In this document: in pieces, positions 19,061-30,792 of the stretch
Layout of the letters: each line of letters starts with the position of its first letter
Numbering within the stretch: position 1 is the first letter of the stretch
Assembly: GCA_009602725.1 (NCBI GenBank)
Contig: WELB01000317.1
Location: 72,743 to 124,365, forward strand
Length of the DNA: 51,623 nucleotides
Direction of reading: 5' to 3'
Source: Spirogloea muscicola
Lineage: Eukaryota > Streptophyta > Zygnematophyceae > Spirogloeales > Spirogloeaceae
Made by a program: the position numbers and the translations under genes
The notes under the pieces: model-generated
What the model was told of the DNA's origin: nothing
Database searches by the model: none
The model's input: the letters and a program-made list of their open reading frames with translations, nothing else

Positions 19061-21000
19061 CACACAGCTAGACAGCACACGACCTATAACGTTCCCGCCG
19101 TTAGGGCGTGCCAACGTTGCCGGTCAATTCGCTGCACCCTGTGCAGCTATTTCCGTGTCGGGCTCGGGCGAGCCCCGCCGAGGGTGGGGCCCTTGGGGCT
19201 CCCTCGTCACTCACGCTACTTCGTGTCCCCGTTGGGCCCGTCCTGCCGAGGGTGGGCCCTGGGACGACTCTCCTCACACCCCCAGGAAAGAAGAAGGCTC
19301 GCCCATAAAGAAAGAGGGGCTGGCAAAGCCAGCCCAAAAAGAATGGACAATGTCCAAAGCCGAAGAATGAGAAGCCGAGGAAGGACTCCTCTACTCTACC
19401 AATCACGACAACATACTAGGGAAGCTCAGTACCCGCGAGTGAGCAACATCAGGTCCGAGTAGCTCGAGGCAGGGAAGGAGGCACTCCGCCGAGACCCGGA
19501 GGNGTATATTAAGAGATGGGGAGGCCATGTGTGGCCAAGTACAAAGGCAAGCACAGGCGGACCTGCAGCCTGGACAGCCCTCCTGACCTTGTCCAATCCG
19601 GAGAATGGCTTCTCTGGCCTGCGGCTGCTCACTCGGGGAGAGAAGGCGCGCGGGGCGCATGAATTGAAAGGGAGGCCAATTCAAGCCAATACATTGTTCA
19701 GGCAGAGTCGAGTGCAGACTAAACAATGCTACATAATACGGAGACCTAATCTAAGGTACCTAAGATGACATTAGTACCCACGGGTATACTACAAGGTGAT
19801 GGCTGTTCACAGCCCTCGCTCCCTTGTTGGGCTGGCTTTTCGCAGCCCTTGCCCCCATTGGGAGTGCCACTTCTTCTTTGGAAGAGCCACTGTTACTCCG
19901 TCTAGTCTTTCTGACTTGCGGCTAATAAGCAAGTGCACTGCAGAAGAATGTGCTCGCCCATAGAAAAGAGGGGCTGGCAGAAGCCAGCCAAGAAAGAATG
20001 GACAAAAATAAAAGAGCCACAACAGGTGCCGAAAAGAAGGGAAGCCAGTGAACGAGGGAGCGAGCCGCCAGGTGCACAGGAAACCTGAGCCAGCGATCCG
20101 GCGGCCAGTACTCATCCGTTAAGAGGAAAGAAAGTGGCTCTCTTTTCGCAGTGGGGATAGTTTCCCGGCAGCTAGTCTGTCGGATCTGAGGCTACTCACT
20201 CGTACCTACTGAGTGATCCATCCTCCCCCTGTTCTGCCATAGCATCTTCCGGCCCCTTTGTAGCTGCTAATCGCTTGTAGAAGAAAGGGCTCGCCCATTG
20301 AGGATATGGGCTGGAGCAGCCAGCCCCAAAAAAGGAATGAACAAAGTACCAGAAGTACCAGAACCGCTTGTAGGCACCTAAAAGAAAGGGCTCGCCCATT
20401 GAGGATAGGGGCTGGACAAGCCAGCCCAAAAAAGAATGAACAAAGAACGAGAAGGGGGCCAGAGGAAGCCAGAGGAAGCGCTAAGAAACCAAAGCACACA
20501 AAGAAAGAAAGCAGCTACATATCACTCAGTAACCCCTGCTAAGCAGCCGCAAATCAGAGAGGCTAGGGTCCTGGAAGTGGGTCCCTTTAAACCTTTGTCA
20601 ATGCTTTTTGGGCTGGCTTTTCGCAGCCCATGCCCCCATTGGGAGTGCTACTTCTTCATTGGAAGAGCCACTGTTATTCCGTCTAGTCTTTCTGACTTGC
20701 AGCTAATGAGCAAGTGCACTGCAGAAGCCAGTGAACGAGGGAGCGAGCCGCCAGGTGCACAAGAAACCTGAGGCAGCGATCCGGCGGCCAGTACTCATCC
20801 GTTAAGAGAAAGAAAGTGGCTCACTTTCTTTCCTTCTCTTTCCGCAGCCCTTTCCCCCAGCGGGAGTGCCACTTCTCAAGGGGGCAAGGGCTGTGAGCAG
20901 CCAGCCCGAAAGGAGTTGACAAGGTCCGACGGGGACTGCTGGGACCGTCGCCGGCAAGAGGGTACCCCGTACTGAGTGCCGGGGTAGCCCGACCCGCCAC
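19061..21000. repeat. Mixed LINE-like ends, both orientations
   Basis: Minus hairpin ends lie near 19,320, 19,970, 20,310, 20,410 and 20,890; plus hairpin ends near 19,828 and 20,609; a minus type-2 end at 19,504-19,555 (next to a single N at 19,503). A plus tail copy at 20,157-20,280 matches 1-140. The block ends about 280 bases before the next gene's start codon. Confidence 0.55.
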
Positions 21001-21213
21001 GGCACTTGGCTTCAAGTGACCACCGCGCGCCATCATTGATCGCTCCTCCCCGCCCCGCCGCCATTCTCCCGGCCAGGCCACCGCTCGCGCCGCCGCCGCG
21101 CTGCCGCCGCCGCCGAGCTGCGCGCCCTCCCTCGCCTCCGGGCGCCCGATGCGGCGCCGCGGGCCGCCCCCGCCGGTGCGCTAGGAACGGCCCCTGGAAT
21201 TGACGAAACGGCG

Positions 21214-24041
21214 ATGGCCGGCGGCGCGGCCGCCGCCGCGAGGCCGCCAGGCGCTGCGCCTCCGCTCCTCTTCAAGCCCGGCGCCTCGGAGAAGCTCTCG
21301 ACGACGGCGACGCTCTCCGGGGCCTTCCTCCTCCATGGCGGCGGGCGCAGGCTCGCCACGCCCGGCCGCTCCTGGCTCAGCTGCCGAGCTCGGAATGGCC
21401 AATTTGGCGCCGTGAGGACGGCAGACGGCGGCCACGTCGACGGAGCGGAGCTGGCGCAGCCGCTGCGTGTGCCAGACCACGGCCGCACTGGCGGCGTCGG
21501 CGAGCGGAATGCCAAGCAGCGGCGGCCGGACCGTGGCCTGGACGCGGCAGACGCTGCTGCCGCCACCAGGCTCGGCAAGGGCTCCGCGGACGCCGCCAAG
21601 CAGCGGCTCGGCCTGGACCTGAGAGAGCGGCCGAGGCACGCCGGCGCAGCCGCAGGGGGATCGCCAGACCAGCTGCCCTTTGAGCGCCGCGGCTCGGAGG
21701 ACACTGTCATTGTGAGCTTTCCAGCAATGGCTGCTCACTTACAATATTATCAGTTGCCTGAGCAACAGCATTTGGACGATCATCTAAGGCAGCATAGATG
21801 TCGCCTTTAGCTCATATTTATGTTAAGGTGCTGGCAATCACTGTACTTTTTATAGGCAATGTTTGCAGTATCGGGTGGCGCGGACGAGCTCGCGCGATGA
21901 GCGCTGGCGGCAGCAGTTGGACTTGGCACGGAGACTTCGGAGGGCAGCTGCCTTGCTCCTTGCCGCTGCTCTTGTTGGCTCTGCAGCCTTCACGCTCTCG
22001 CGCAGCTCCAGGAGTCCAAAGCCTGCTGGTATGCTATCTGACTCACACATTCTTGCAAATACGGTCGAACATGCTTGTGAACACGGTCAGGCTAATGTAG
22101 TCAGCCAATCTCCATGGATCACACAACGTAGCGATTCACTTGGTGCTTGAAAGAAGACCTGGATAAATTGGGTGGGAGCTGGAGTAGAAGGGTAGGAGTC
22201 ATGTTCATGCAGCTGGAAAATGTTGGCATGCTTGTAGCAGACCAAGAGGGCTGGAGGCTGCAGTAGCTCTCTAGAGGATATGGGGCTTACTAAGCTGACG
22301 CAAAAACTTCACTGTGACAGGTGTGTCCCTTTTCTCAATTGCAACCACATCAGCAGCAGCTCTGGAGAAAGCAGGGAGACCAAGTGTACAATCCGATAAC
22401 ATGAAAACCCCCTGTGACTGGCTTCTGACTGCTGTTGTCTAGGACATGCTTCCTATAGATCTCAACAGCGCAAAGACATACAAAAGCAGCAATAAGGTGC
22501 CCTGACTCAAGAGCCCTGCTTGTTCCAGCTTTGGGGCCACTTCAAATATTCAGAGGCACCTTACACAGAGCTTGTGCCAGTACTTGCAGATGGCAGGTGA
22601 TCACATTTCCTGACTATGATAGGTGTGATTGCTACACCAAGGTCTTACGGACTTTGCAGGTTTTCTTGCATACTACATGGGGCAGAATACTGTATCGTGC
22701 GTGCAACAGCAATGGCAGGCCTCAAAAGTCATAAACCTTTGTGCAGTGTGAAGCTCAGAAGAGCTGCAGCGCGAAGCTTCGAGAGAATGCAAGCAGATGC
22801 ACGTAGACAAGGCGTGTTATTGGTGCCTCTCTCAGGGTATGCATGTGTTATGCAGAGCAATAAATTGACATTCCTATTTGGGCAAAGCACACCCCTCATT
22901 CTTCCGCAATCATGTTAGTGCATTAAGTGGACTCTTAGAAGCTCTTTGTCTTGAGCTTCTTAGATGCTGTTCAGAGGTCCATCACACTTGAATAGCATGA
23001 TGCGACAAGATGTGGTATGATGCTTGATGGCAACTTCCATCTGATGAGAAGGCTTGCTACGCAGCCTCATAAGTGGGGTTCTCTAATTGTTCCAGGTTCC
23101 GGAGCATTTCTGATCAAGAAGGTATCTTCTATGATGTCAAAGCCTTCAGAAATCAGAAACCTGCAGAACGCGCCAAGGTCAGCTCTCCTTAGTCTCTCAC
23201 GTTGGCCAGTGCTTTGTACCCCCCATAGCAGGAGCATGATAGAGATCAACTGACGAGATGTTTAGGAACACAATCTTCCACAGACGAGCATAAATTACTC
23301 TGTTTACCATCTGCTTAACGAACAATTTTGTACAGGTATCTGCTCCTCCTGGGCATAGCGAACACCACACAGGTTTTGTAATAGATATAGGTGATGGACG
23401 CGATCAGAAGACCGATGTGTGCTTTGGTACGTCTGGTGCACTTGATGCTTATTGTGCTTTTTCTGGATGGCTGACTTTCACTGGAAAAGGTCAATACTTG
23501 CAACATCATGCGGGGGTATACAACTGCATGTCATGGGCGCCAGCTCACAGTTACCATATGGGTGCTGCTGGCTTGTGTATGCAGAATTCGAGCAGACCAG
23601 GGCCTTTGATTGGCTTCAGCGCAATGCCAACAGGCAAGCATCGACCTTCATGTCGCCTCCAGTCTCACTCATGTAGATGTGTTGGCTAAGCAAGGCATTC
23701 GATTAGTGAAGCCTTCTCTGGGCACTACCTCCACTTATTAAGATAGCAGTGCAGAGCAACTCTTGAAGTCATTGCATCTGGTATTCCATCTTTGTGCGCT
23801 CCTGCATATATCGAGGCGCAGATTGTCTTGATGTGTGCCTTGTGCAAAGACCTTGCACCGTGCACATCTGTCTGCCTAGCTCACGTATGCTTTTGCCTCA
23901 GCTAGAGCTGCATGATATGCTTGCAGGTTCAACTTTGAGATGTCCTTCCCCCCTGGCAACTTACAAGGTATTAGCTACGAGCCTTGGCATTGGCGCTTTG
24001 TCGGCGACCGCCAAAGCCAGGAAACATTCTACCCAATTTGA
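21214..24041 (+). CDS. VanY-type D-Ala-D-Ala carboxypeptidase (peptidase M15B), spliced
   Basis: Predicted zinc DD-carboxypeptidase that removes the terminal D-Ala from peptidoglycan stem peptides. Exons: 21,214-21,711; 21,869-22,028; 22,512-22,596 (acceptor provisional); 22,747-22,836; 23,096-23,177; 23,336-23,426; 23,585-23,633; 23,927-24,041 (TGA). Phases agree at every join, giving about 389 residues. Family landmarks in order: GHFKYSEAPYTELVPVLADG, RRAAARSFERMQADARRQG, LVPLSGFRSISDQEGIFYDV, PGHSEHHTGFVIDIGDG (the SxHxxGxAxD zinc motif, with V at the A position) and YEPWHWRFVGD (catalytic Glu and last His ligand). Residues about 190-209 (RRAAALLLAAALVGSAAF) form one membrane segment, after an Ala/Arg-rich N-terminus of about 165 residues that could target plastids. 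The start is the first ATG of the exon 1 frame. Streptophyte algae and bryophytes are known to keep plastid peptidoglycan; a plastid role here is inferred. The intron after 23,633 has a GC donor. Confidence 0.92.
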
Positions 24042-24592
24042 TTCACACCTAATTTATCTACACTAGCCGCAGCTGTCCATATAGTAGTACATCTCTTGTC
24101 AGTTGACCACTCCACATCTGTGCACATCAAGCCTGGTACCATCACTGCCATCGCAGCCAAGTAGCGACTTTTAGTGAGTTGTTCAGTACCCCCTTGCATC
24201 TCCTCGCTGCTGTTACTACAAACCAAGTGCATGCTTAGACATTGTAATTGATTGCTGATAACAGCACAATATGGACTCTGCAAGTCCTTGCACATGCTTC
24301 AGTTTATCACATTTTTATTTATCAAATATAACAAGCTCACGGCGGTCTGTTTTGCCGCACTCCTAAACACCACTCTAGAAAGACACCCACCACAGCTGTG
24401 ACAAAGGCGACTACTGTCAAAGTACATAGTATCAATATACAGTGGACAACTTGGTGTGGCCCATGGGAGCAACGCAATCATGAAATGAAAGAATGGCAAA
24501 GCTATGGTGGCCTTTTCAGACCCTGGTACATGCACGACACTGCAGAGATGCTGGCTATGAGCCAGTCCAGCCCAAGGTAGGGGAGGGGGCAC

Positions 24593-27500
24593 TCAGTAGG
24601 ATATGCTGTCCAGAGTTACGCCGCCCTCCAAAGCCTCAAGAGCGTCCTCTTCACTCTCCTCCTTCTCCACTTCATTGCCGATATCCGCTTGCACATCACT
24701 CACATGCATGGGCCTCTGCTCAGCAGCCACCCGAGTCCTCACGCGACTTTTGAGCTCTTGGCGAATGCTGCTGCCACCCTTCTCTGGAGTCTCAAGCGCC
24801 TCACTATCCTCAGCCGCCCTGATCTCCGCATCCTCAGCCCCCAACTCAGCAAGGAACGCGTCCTCCAAGGACTCATCCTCCTGCTTCGCGGCCGCCCTGC
24901 TGTTTGCCTCAAACCAGTGCTGGCCCTCAGCGACTGCGGCTTTCCTCCTCTCGCGTTGACCTGCCTCCTGCCTCGCCCGGCTGCCGGCCCTGCCACCATG
25001 CACTCTGCTTACCAGCAACCCTGCCTCGGCAGCGCCAGCATCCTCACCTTGTCGGCTCCTCTCTCGCCTCCTCGACTGGTCCAGTCTCTGTCCTGTCCTG
25101 CCAACATTCTCCTCAAACTGGTCATCCTTGTTGCTGTTGCCATCATCAAAGCCAGGCACCCGTTCCGCCCTCTCTTGGTCTTTGACGATAACACTGCCGT
25201 CAATGTCATAATGTTGGTCATCCTTGCGTGTGGGCTTCAGCACCAAGTCCATGTCGGCCTCTTCATCCTGGCTCCTCTCCTTGACAGCAGCCTGCTCCTG
25301 CTGCTGCTGCTTCTTCCGTGCAGCGCCCCTCCTGCTGGCCCTGCCATGGGGCCTCCTCGACCGCCGATCACCAAGCTTGGCCTTGGGCAGCTGCCCTGGC
25401 CTGCGGCGAGCACTGGGCGGCCTCTCGGGAGTGAGCTCTGGCCAGGGGGTGCTCTTGGCGGCCACCACAACTGGCAGTGGTGGATCAATATACCACCTGC
25501 TCAGACAACCCAACAGACAGTGATTGAGTCTGTGCCAGCACCCCCGGCTTCAGAAAAGGTCAGGGTTATACGAATTCCACTAATGTATTGGCCTGAATCA
25601 TGGATCATCAAGTCCCAAAGGAGACCATAATAAGCAGTCCTCAGGCCCTTTGAGTTAAGCACGTGTTCGCAGTCCATTACACAATCATGCCATCCATCTA
25701 GTGGAAGCTTGCATCATCTGTGACTAGACAAGGTCATCCAGCCATGTAGTCCTTGAGTATCAGATGCACAATACACAGAGAGCAGGATGCAGGCAGATGA
25801 GTTATCGTCATGATGTATGTGGACGAACCTCGCAGGCCACTTGCTGTCGGCACGCGCCTCGGCCCGCATCCACCACAGAAGGACGTCAGAGCCGCACTTG
25901 CCGAGGACCTCGAGCCGTGACTCGTTCAGCAAGACGCGGCCCAGCAGGTCAAAGTCGGCAGCTGAGGGCTCCCCGCGGCGACTGTCGTCTTGCTCGGGAA
26001 GCCACTCGAGGCTGTCCCGCACCCAAGGTGGCCGGCGGTAGCGCCGGGACCGGCGCTGCTTTGTGGTCTCTGCGTCCGGCCGGTGCGATGTTTGTCTTGG
26101 CAAAGCAACCTCCAACAGTCCCCGCCGCTGAAGTTGCTGCTGCTGTGCCACCTCCCTGCCTGCATAGTGCCATCCACCTGGTGCAGCCGCCTCATGCGGC
26201 AGCACGCGTCGGGCGGAGGACTGCCGCGTTGCCGCCGTTGTGCGCCACAGAATGCCGGCGTCAAGGGCGTAGCTCGCCCACTCCATGTCAGCGCGGTCGA
26301 AGCTTATTCGGGCGTAAGTTGGCCACGGCGAGACCACGTGCAGACCGAGCAGGCTGCGATTGGCGCCGCAGACCACTCCCTGGACGGGCGCCTCCAGCTC
26401 CGGCTGCGTCGCGATCTGAACCAGCGCACGGCCGTGGGCACTGCCGCCGCCACGACTCGAGGTGGCTGAACCCACGTTGAACCCGACCTGCAGGAGCATG
26501 CCGGCGGACGCGATGGCAAATGCCTTGACGCGTTGCACAGCCTCGAAGAAGGACGGCGTGTAGACATTGCTGTCGTCGGCGAAGACGACCACGCCCTCCA
26601 GCCGCTGCGCTCGAATGTACCTGCCGGCCATCGTTGCACCACGGATTCAAAAGCATCAGCTTGCGACCAGAGTTCAACCTGATCTGCATACTCTGCATCG
26701 GATCAGAATCGAGTGTGGCGGCAGCTCACCTGAGCGCATGCTCACGCATCCTCAGCTCCCGGCCCCGCAGCGTGGCAGCAGCGCCACCGGCGGCAGCGCT
26801 TCCGTCGTCCTGGTCTGACAAGGGCAGCAGCGTGCCGCTCCGCAGATGCACGTAGGGCAGGCCCGAGGAGGCGAGCAGCCAGGCGGTGTCGTTGCTGCGC
26901 GGGCTGTCCTCGACGACGAGCCACAGGAGCGGCGCGCGCACCGAGCGTAGTGCGGCGATGAGGCCCGTCATGTGCAGCGCCTGCAAGCAGTCGAAGCAGA
27001 GGAGCATTGGACTGGGGTCCTCAGTGAAGGTGTAGAAGCCAAGTGTGGGGCGTCGTGAGAGGCCTTGCCTGAAACGTGCGGCTGAAAGTGGGCGTGACCG
27101 CGATCACACGGCGCTGTGGCCAGACGCCCTGCGCACGGCGCTGCCCCTCGTGAAGCACCGCCAGCAACCGCAGGGCTGCCGCCAACTGCGCAGGTCTCAT
27201 GGCGGAAGGCCGATCGAATCAGCTCAGGAGAAGGAAAAGCATGTCAGGCTCGCCAAAAGCAGAGGCCTTACCCACCACAGCCTTGCTCACTGTAATGAAT
27301 TTGGGCAGCACCGCCAGCAGCCGCTGCAACTGTTGGCGGAGCAAGGGGCTTACCTGCGGCGTCTCGGGCCGGGGATCTGGCCGGACGAGGATGCCGCGGC
27401 GGCAGCCAGCATGGGTGGCCGACGACGAGTTGCCGACGAGCCCAACAAAGGGCCGCAGCTGGAGGTCCCGCTCGGTGCTGCGCGCGGGGCTTGGGAGCTG

Positions 27501-27819
27501 CTCGTACTCCGCGGCCCCCAGCTCGCCGAACAGAAGCTCGCCGTCAGCTGCGGCCACGGCTGGTGGCGGCGAAAGCGGCGGCAATGGGTGGCTGCCGGCT
27601 TCATCAGCAAGGAGCCTCGCCACGTCCGGGGAGGCGCCGCCGCCAGAAGCCTCTAGCGCCGGCCGCTGCGAGAGCAGCGGCATGAAGGCGCGCGACAAGC
27701 ACAGGCCTGGCGACGGCAGCAACGGAAGCGTATGCACAGTTATTACAATGGCGCCAGTCAGCGCTACTGAGAGTACTGTACTGGAACACTAGCAAATTCA
27801 CAACAGCAGCGGCAGGAGA

Positions 27820-27855
<36 letters not shown>

Positions 27856-27962
27856 TGACCGGCGAGGACGCAGGCGAGGCATCCGGCGAGGTGGAGGGCG
27901 GTCCAGGCTAGAGACGGCCCCAGGAGCGGCGACGCGGCACCGCCACCCGCGCCGCCGGCGCC
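24593..27962 (-). CDS. GT43 glycosyltransferase (IRX9/IRX14-like xylan synthase), 5' end in gap
   Basis: Predicted Golgi type II membrane glycosyltransferase of family GT43, which in plants acts in xylan backbone synthesis. Exons: from the gap to 27,860; 27,706-27,354; 27,185-27,069; 26,980-26,730; 26,620-25,829; 25,496-24,593 (TGA); all phases agree. Exon 1 ends with a hydrophobic anchor (WTALHLAGCLACVLAG). Landmarks: RRVIAVTPTFSRTFQ, LHMTGLIAALRSV, APLLWLVVEDS, REHALRYIRAQRLEGVVVFA followed by DDSNVY (the DxD-type site), GVVCGANRSLLGLHVVSPWP and WYIDPPLPVVVAAKSTPWPE. After the GT43 core there are about 275 extra residues, rich in Glu, Asp, Lys and Arg (SRRGAARKKQQQQEQ, ESEEDALEALEGG), making the protein at least 800 residues against about 350-500 usual. 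The intron after 27,069 has a GC donor. Its 3' end converges on the VanY gene 551 bases away. Confidence 0.92.
27819..27856. repeat. (GGC)n microsatellite
   Basis: About 12 uninterrupted GGC units lie in the first intron of the GT43 gene, close to the assembly gap. Confidence 0.9.
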
Positions 27963-28544
27963 NNNNNNNNNNNNNNNNNNNNNNNNNNNNNNNNNNNNNN
28001 NNNNNNNNNNNNNNNNNNNNNNNNNNNNNNNNNNNNNNNNNNNNNNNNNNNNNNNNNNNNNNNNNNNNNNNNNNNNNNNNNNNNNNNNNNNNNNNNNNNN
28101 NNNNNNNNNNNNNNNNNNNNNNNNNNNNNNNNNNNNNNNNNNNNNNNNNNNNNNNNNNNNNNNNNNNNNNNNNNNNNNNNNNNNNNNNNNNNNNNNNNNN
28201 NNNNNNNNNNNNNNNNNNNNNNNNNNNNNNNNNNNNNNNNNNNNNNNNNNNNNNNNNNNNNNNNNNNNNNNNNNNNNNNNNNNNNNNNNNNNNNNNNNNN
28301 NNNNNNNNNNNNNNNNNNNNNNNNNNNNNNNNNNNNNNNNNNNNNNNNNNNNNNNNNNNNNNNNNNNNNNNNNNNNNNNNNNNNNNNNNNNNNNNNNNNN
28401 NNNNNNNNNNNNNNNNNNNNNNNNNNNNNNNNNNNNNNNNNNNNNNNNNNNNNNNNNNNNNNNNNNNNNNNNNNNNNNNNNNNNNNNNNNNNNNNNNNNN
28501 NNNNNNNNNNNNNNNNNNNNNNNNNNNNNNNNNNNNNNNNNNNN
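27963..28544. other. Assembly gap (582 N)
   Basis: Ns separate the divergent GT43 (minus) and NAA30 (plus) genes. Flanks are GGC-rich, so the gap probably hides GC-rich first exons, both start codons and a shared promoter. Any frame read through it is meaningless. Confidence 0.98.
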
Positions 28545-30226
28545 CGGCGGCGGCGGCGGCGGCAGCGCCGATGGCGCCGGCGGGGCCGCGGCGGGGGAGC
28601 CCGCGGTGGAGCTGCGGGCATACCGCGGTGAGGAGGAGGACCTGCCGGCGATCATGGGGCTCGTGGACGGCGAGCTGTCGGAGCCCTACTCCATCTTCAC
28701 GTACCGCTACTTCATCTCCCAGTGGCCGCAGCTCTGCTACCTCGTGAGCCCGCAACCCCACAGCCCTCCAGCACTTCCTCAACGCCGGGCACCCAGTTGC
28801 CCACAATAGCGGCGCAGCAGAAGCTGCGACGGCGGCGGTGTGGTGGGTCAACCTCCGCGGTTGTGCCGTCGTAGTGGACAGAGTCTCGCAATCACATGCC
28901 GCTGCGGCAGGCAGAAACTGACAAGGGTGCGGTTGCTGCTTGCCTTGCCGAGGCTTCCAGGCTTACAGCAAAGAGGAGCAGTGCGTTGGCGTAGTCGTGT
29001 GCAAGATGGACGAGCACCGCGACCGCTTCCGCGGCTACATTGCTATGCTGGTCGTCATCAAGCCCTTCCGTGGCAAGGGCATTGGTACGTGACACCACAG
29101 CAGGCGCCTCTCTCCATGGTTGCTTCCTTGCTTTTGCAGGTCGCTTGTCTGCTGTGCTGACTGATTGCTGCTGCTAGTTGTCCTTGACCAGCACATTACC
29201 TGATGTATTCCAGACTCTTAGGAACCCTATTGATGACCCACACGGTATTGGCTTTGTGCTCATTTCATTGCGGCCATGGACTGGTAGCTGTATGGAAAGA
29301 TCCAGCACAGGGCATCTCGCACCTTGTGTGGTCGTAGGTAGCTCAACAGTATTCAGCAACCTTGTAGGCGGTTTTATTGCCGTGCTAGTGGTAATGCTAT
29401 TGGTGGCCCTCATGCTAAGTTGCTGTTGTGTTCCGTGCTGCAGCAACCAGGCTAGTTGTGAAGTGCATTGAGATCATGCGGGATGCAGGCTGCGATGAGG
29501 TACTTAGGTCTACCTTCACCTTGCCAGCCCTGTCTTCTGTGTACTAGTCTGACCAGTGAGGACTCTGGATGTGGAAAAGGAGGAGTTGACACTGCAAGCT
29601 CCTTTTTCTGCAAACTTGCCCTGGTCTCTATTTTCTGCATAATCTCATGCTTATGTTGCCTGCAAAGCCTAAGTTGGCTGCCCTTGTGTGGCGTGCGATG
29701 GGCCCCAGCACGAACATGGCTGTAGCTACTGCTGAGATTCTTAGGCTTATGTGTGGAAGTCCGGAGTTGCCTTGTCTGCTCGCGCATCGTAGGTGAGGTG
29801 AGTCTGCCTGCTGACATTTGTGGGTTGCCGGTACATGCGCAGGTGATCCTAGAGGCCGAGGTTACAAACAAGGGCGCCCTGGCCCTGTATGGTAACCTCG
29901 GGTTCATCAGGGCCAAGCGCCTGCACCGCTACTACCTCAACGGTGCAGACGCATACCGCCTCAAGCTCCTGTTTCCGCTCCCACTGCCGCTGCGCCCATT
30001 GCAGCAGGAAGAGGCGGCAGTTAACGCTCCATATGACCACCTGCACCGACACATGCACGGTCCCGGCTGCCAGCACGACCATGCCGACGAGCAGCAGCGA
30101 TTGCATCTGCAGCGCGGCCAAGTGTCGAAGCACGTGCACGGACCCGGTTGCCAGCATGGGGCGTCAGCAGCCTCACAGCAACCTCGGAAGCATGTCCATG
30201 GCCCAGACTGCCGGCACAGTCACTAG
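28545..30226 (+). CDS. NAA30: N-alpha-acetyltransferase 30, NatC catalytic subunit, with His/Cys-rich tail
   Basis: GNAT-fold enzyme that acetylates protein N-termini of the Met-hydrophobic type as part of NatC in the cytosol. Exons: gap/28,545-28,743; 28,961-29,084; 29,444-29,499; 29,843-30,226 (TAG); phases agree. Landmarks: [48 protein letters not shown] (the acetyl-CoA R-x-x-G-x-G loop), [20 protein letters not shown] and [14 protein letters not shown], all close to animal and yeast NAA30. The start codon is lost in the gap; the Gly/Ala-rich N-terminus runs into it. The core ends at about 29,985 and is followed by about 80 extra residues with three repeats of an H-x-H-G-P-[GD]-C-x-H unit ([27 protein letters not shown]), likely able to bind zinc or another metal. 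I know of no such tail as a general NAA30 feature. Confidence 0.95.
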
Positions 30227-30792
30227 TATTCAAGGACACGGCCCTTGGCGACAATGCCACAATTCTGTAGTTCTCTTGTGGCGTCCGTTACTGGTTTGAA
30301 TGCTTCCAATGTTCTTCTGTATGCACCCTGTGGAGGCAAGGTGCTAAATGAGAGGGCGAAGGCGAGAAGGCTGGGTAGCATGACGGCCTCTGAATGAGCG
30401 CAGGTGTTGAGCGGGGCTGCAGCATATACTATGAGTTCTGCCCACAAAGCTACTACAAGTACTACCCACTGCAAGCATCACTAAAGAATGCCGAAAGCAG
30501 CATTAGCCAGACTACTCAAAAGTCAGCCTGGCAGCATGATGTGATTACAGGCACAGGAGAAGGCAACCTGCCTTGATTGCCATATCATGCTGCAACCAAC
30601 CACAGAGCTATGCGGCAGCATAGAGAATGTAACAATGTCCCAACAGATATGAAGTATCTATGGAATCTACAAATGTAAGGGGCCAGGCACAAGCCTCAAA
30701 GTACTGGTAAATTTGATATTCTGTGGCGACCCATGCCATAATAGGTACAGCAAAAGTTGAGGCACGCAACCTCAGCATGGCATGATAGCTTC
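30227..30792. other. Convergent intergenic region
   Basis: The 3' ends of NAA30 (plus) and sulfite oxidase (minus) face each other across 566 bases. I see no gene and no LINE-like end here; it presumably holds both 3' UTRs. Confidence 0.6.

Noticed and set aside
21033-21738. Minus-strand open frames opposite VanY exon 1
   Set aside because: GC-rich sequence opens all frames; the plus frame splices in phase into the VanY domain.
21214-24041. VanY gene as bacterial contamination or horizontal insert
   Set aside because: Eight exons with phase-consistent introns interrupt the conserved domain, so it is a nuclear gene in place.
24603-25630. Long plus-strand open frames over the GT43 3' exon
   Set aside because: They lie antisense to a charged GT43 exon whose phase fits the upstream exons; they show no domain.
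27604-28851. Long minus-strand open frames through 27.6-28.85 kb
   Set aside because: They cross 582 Ns; only the short ends outside the gap are real sequence.
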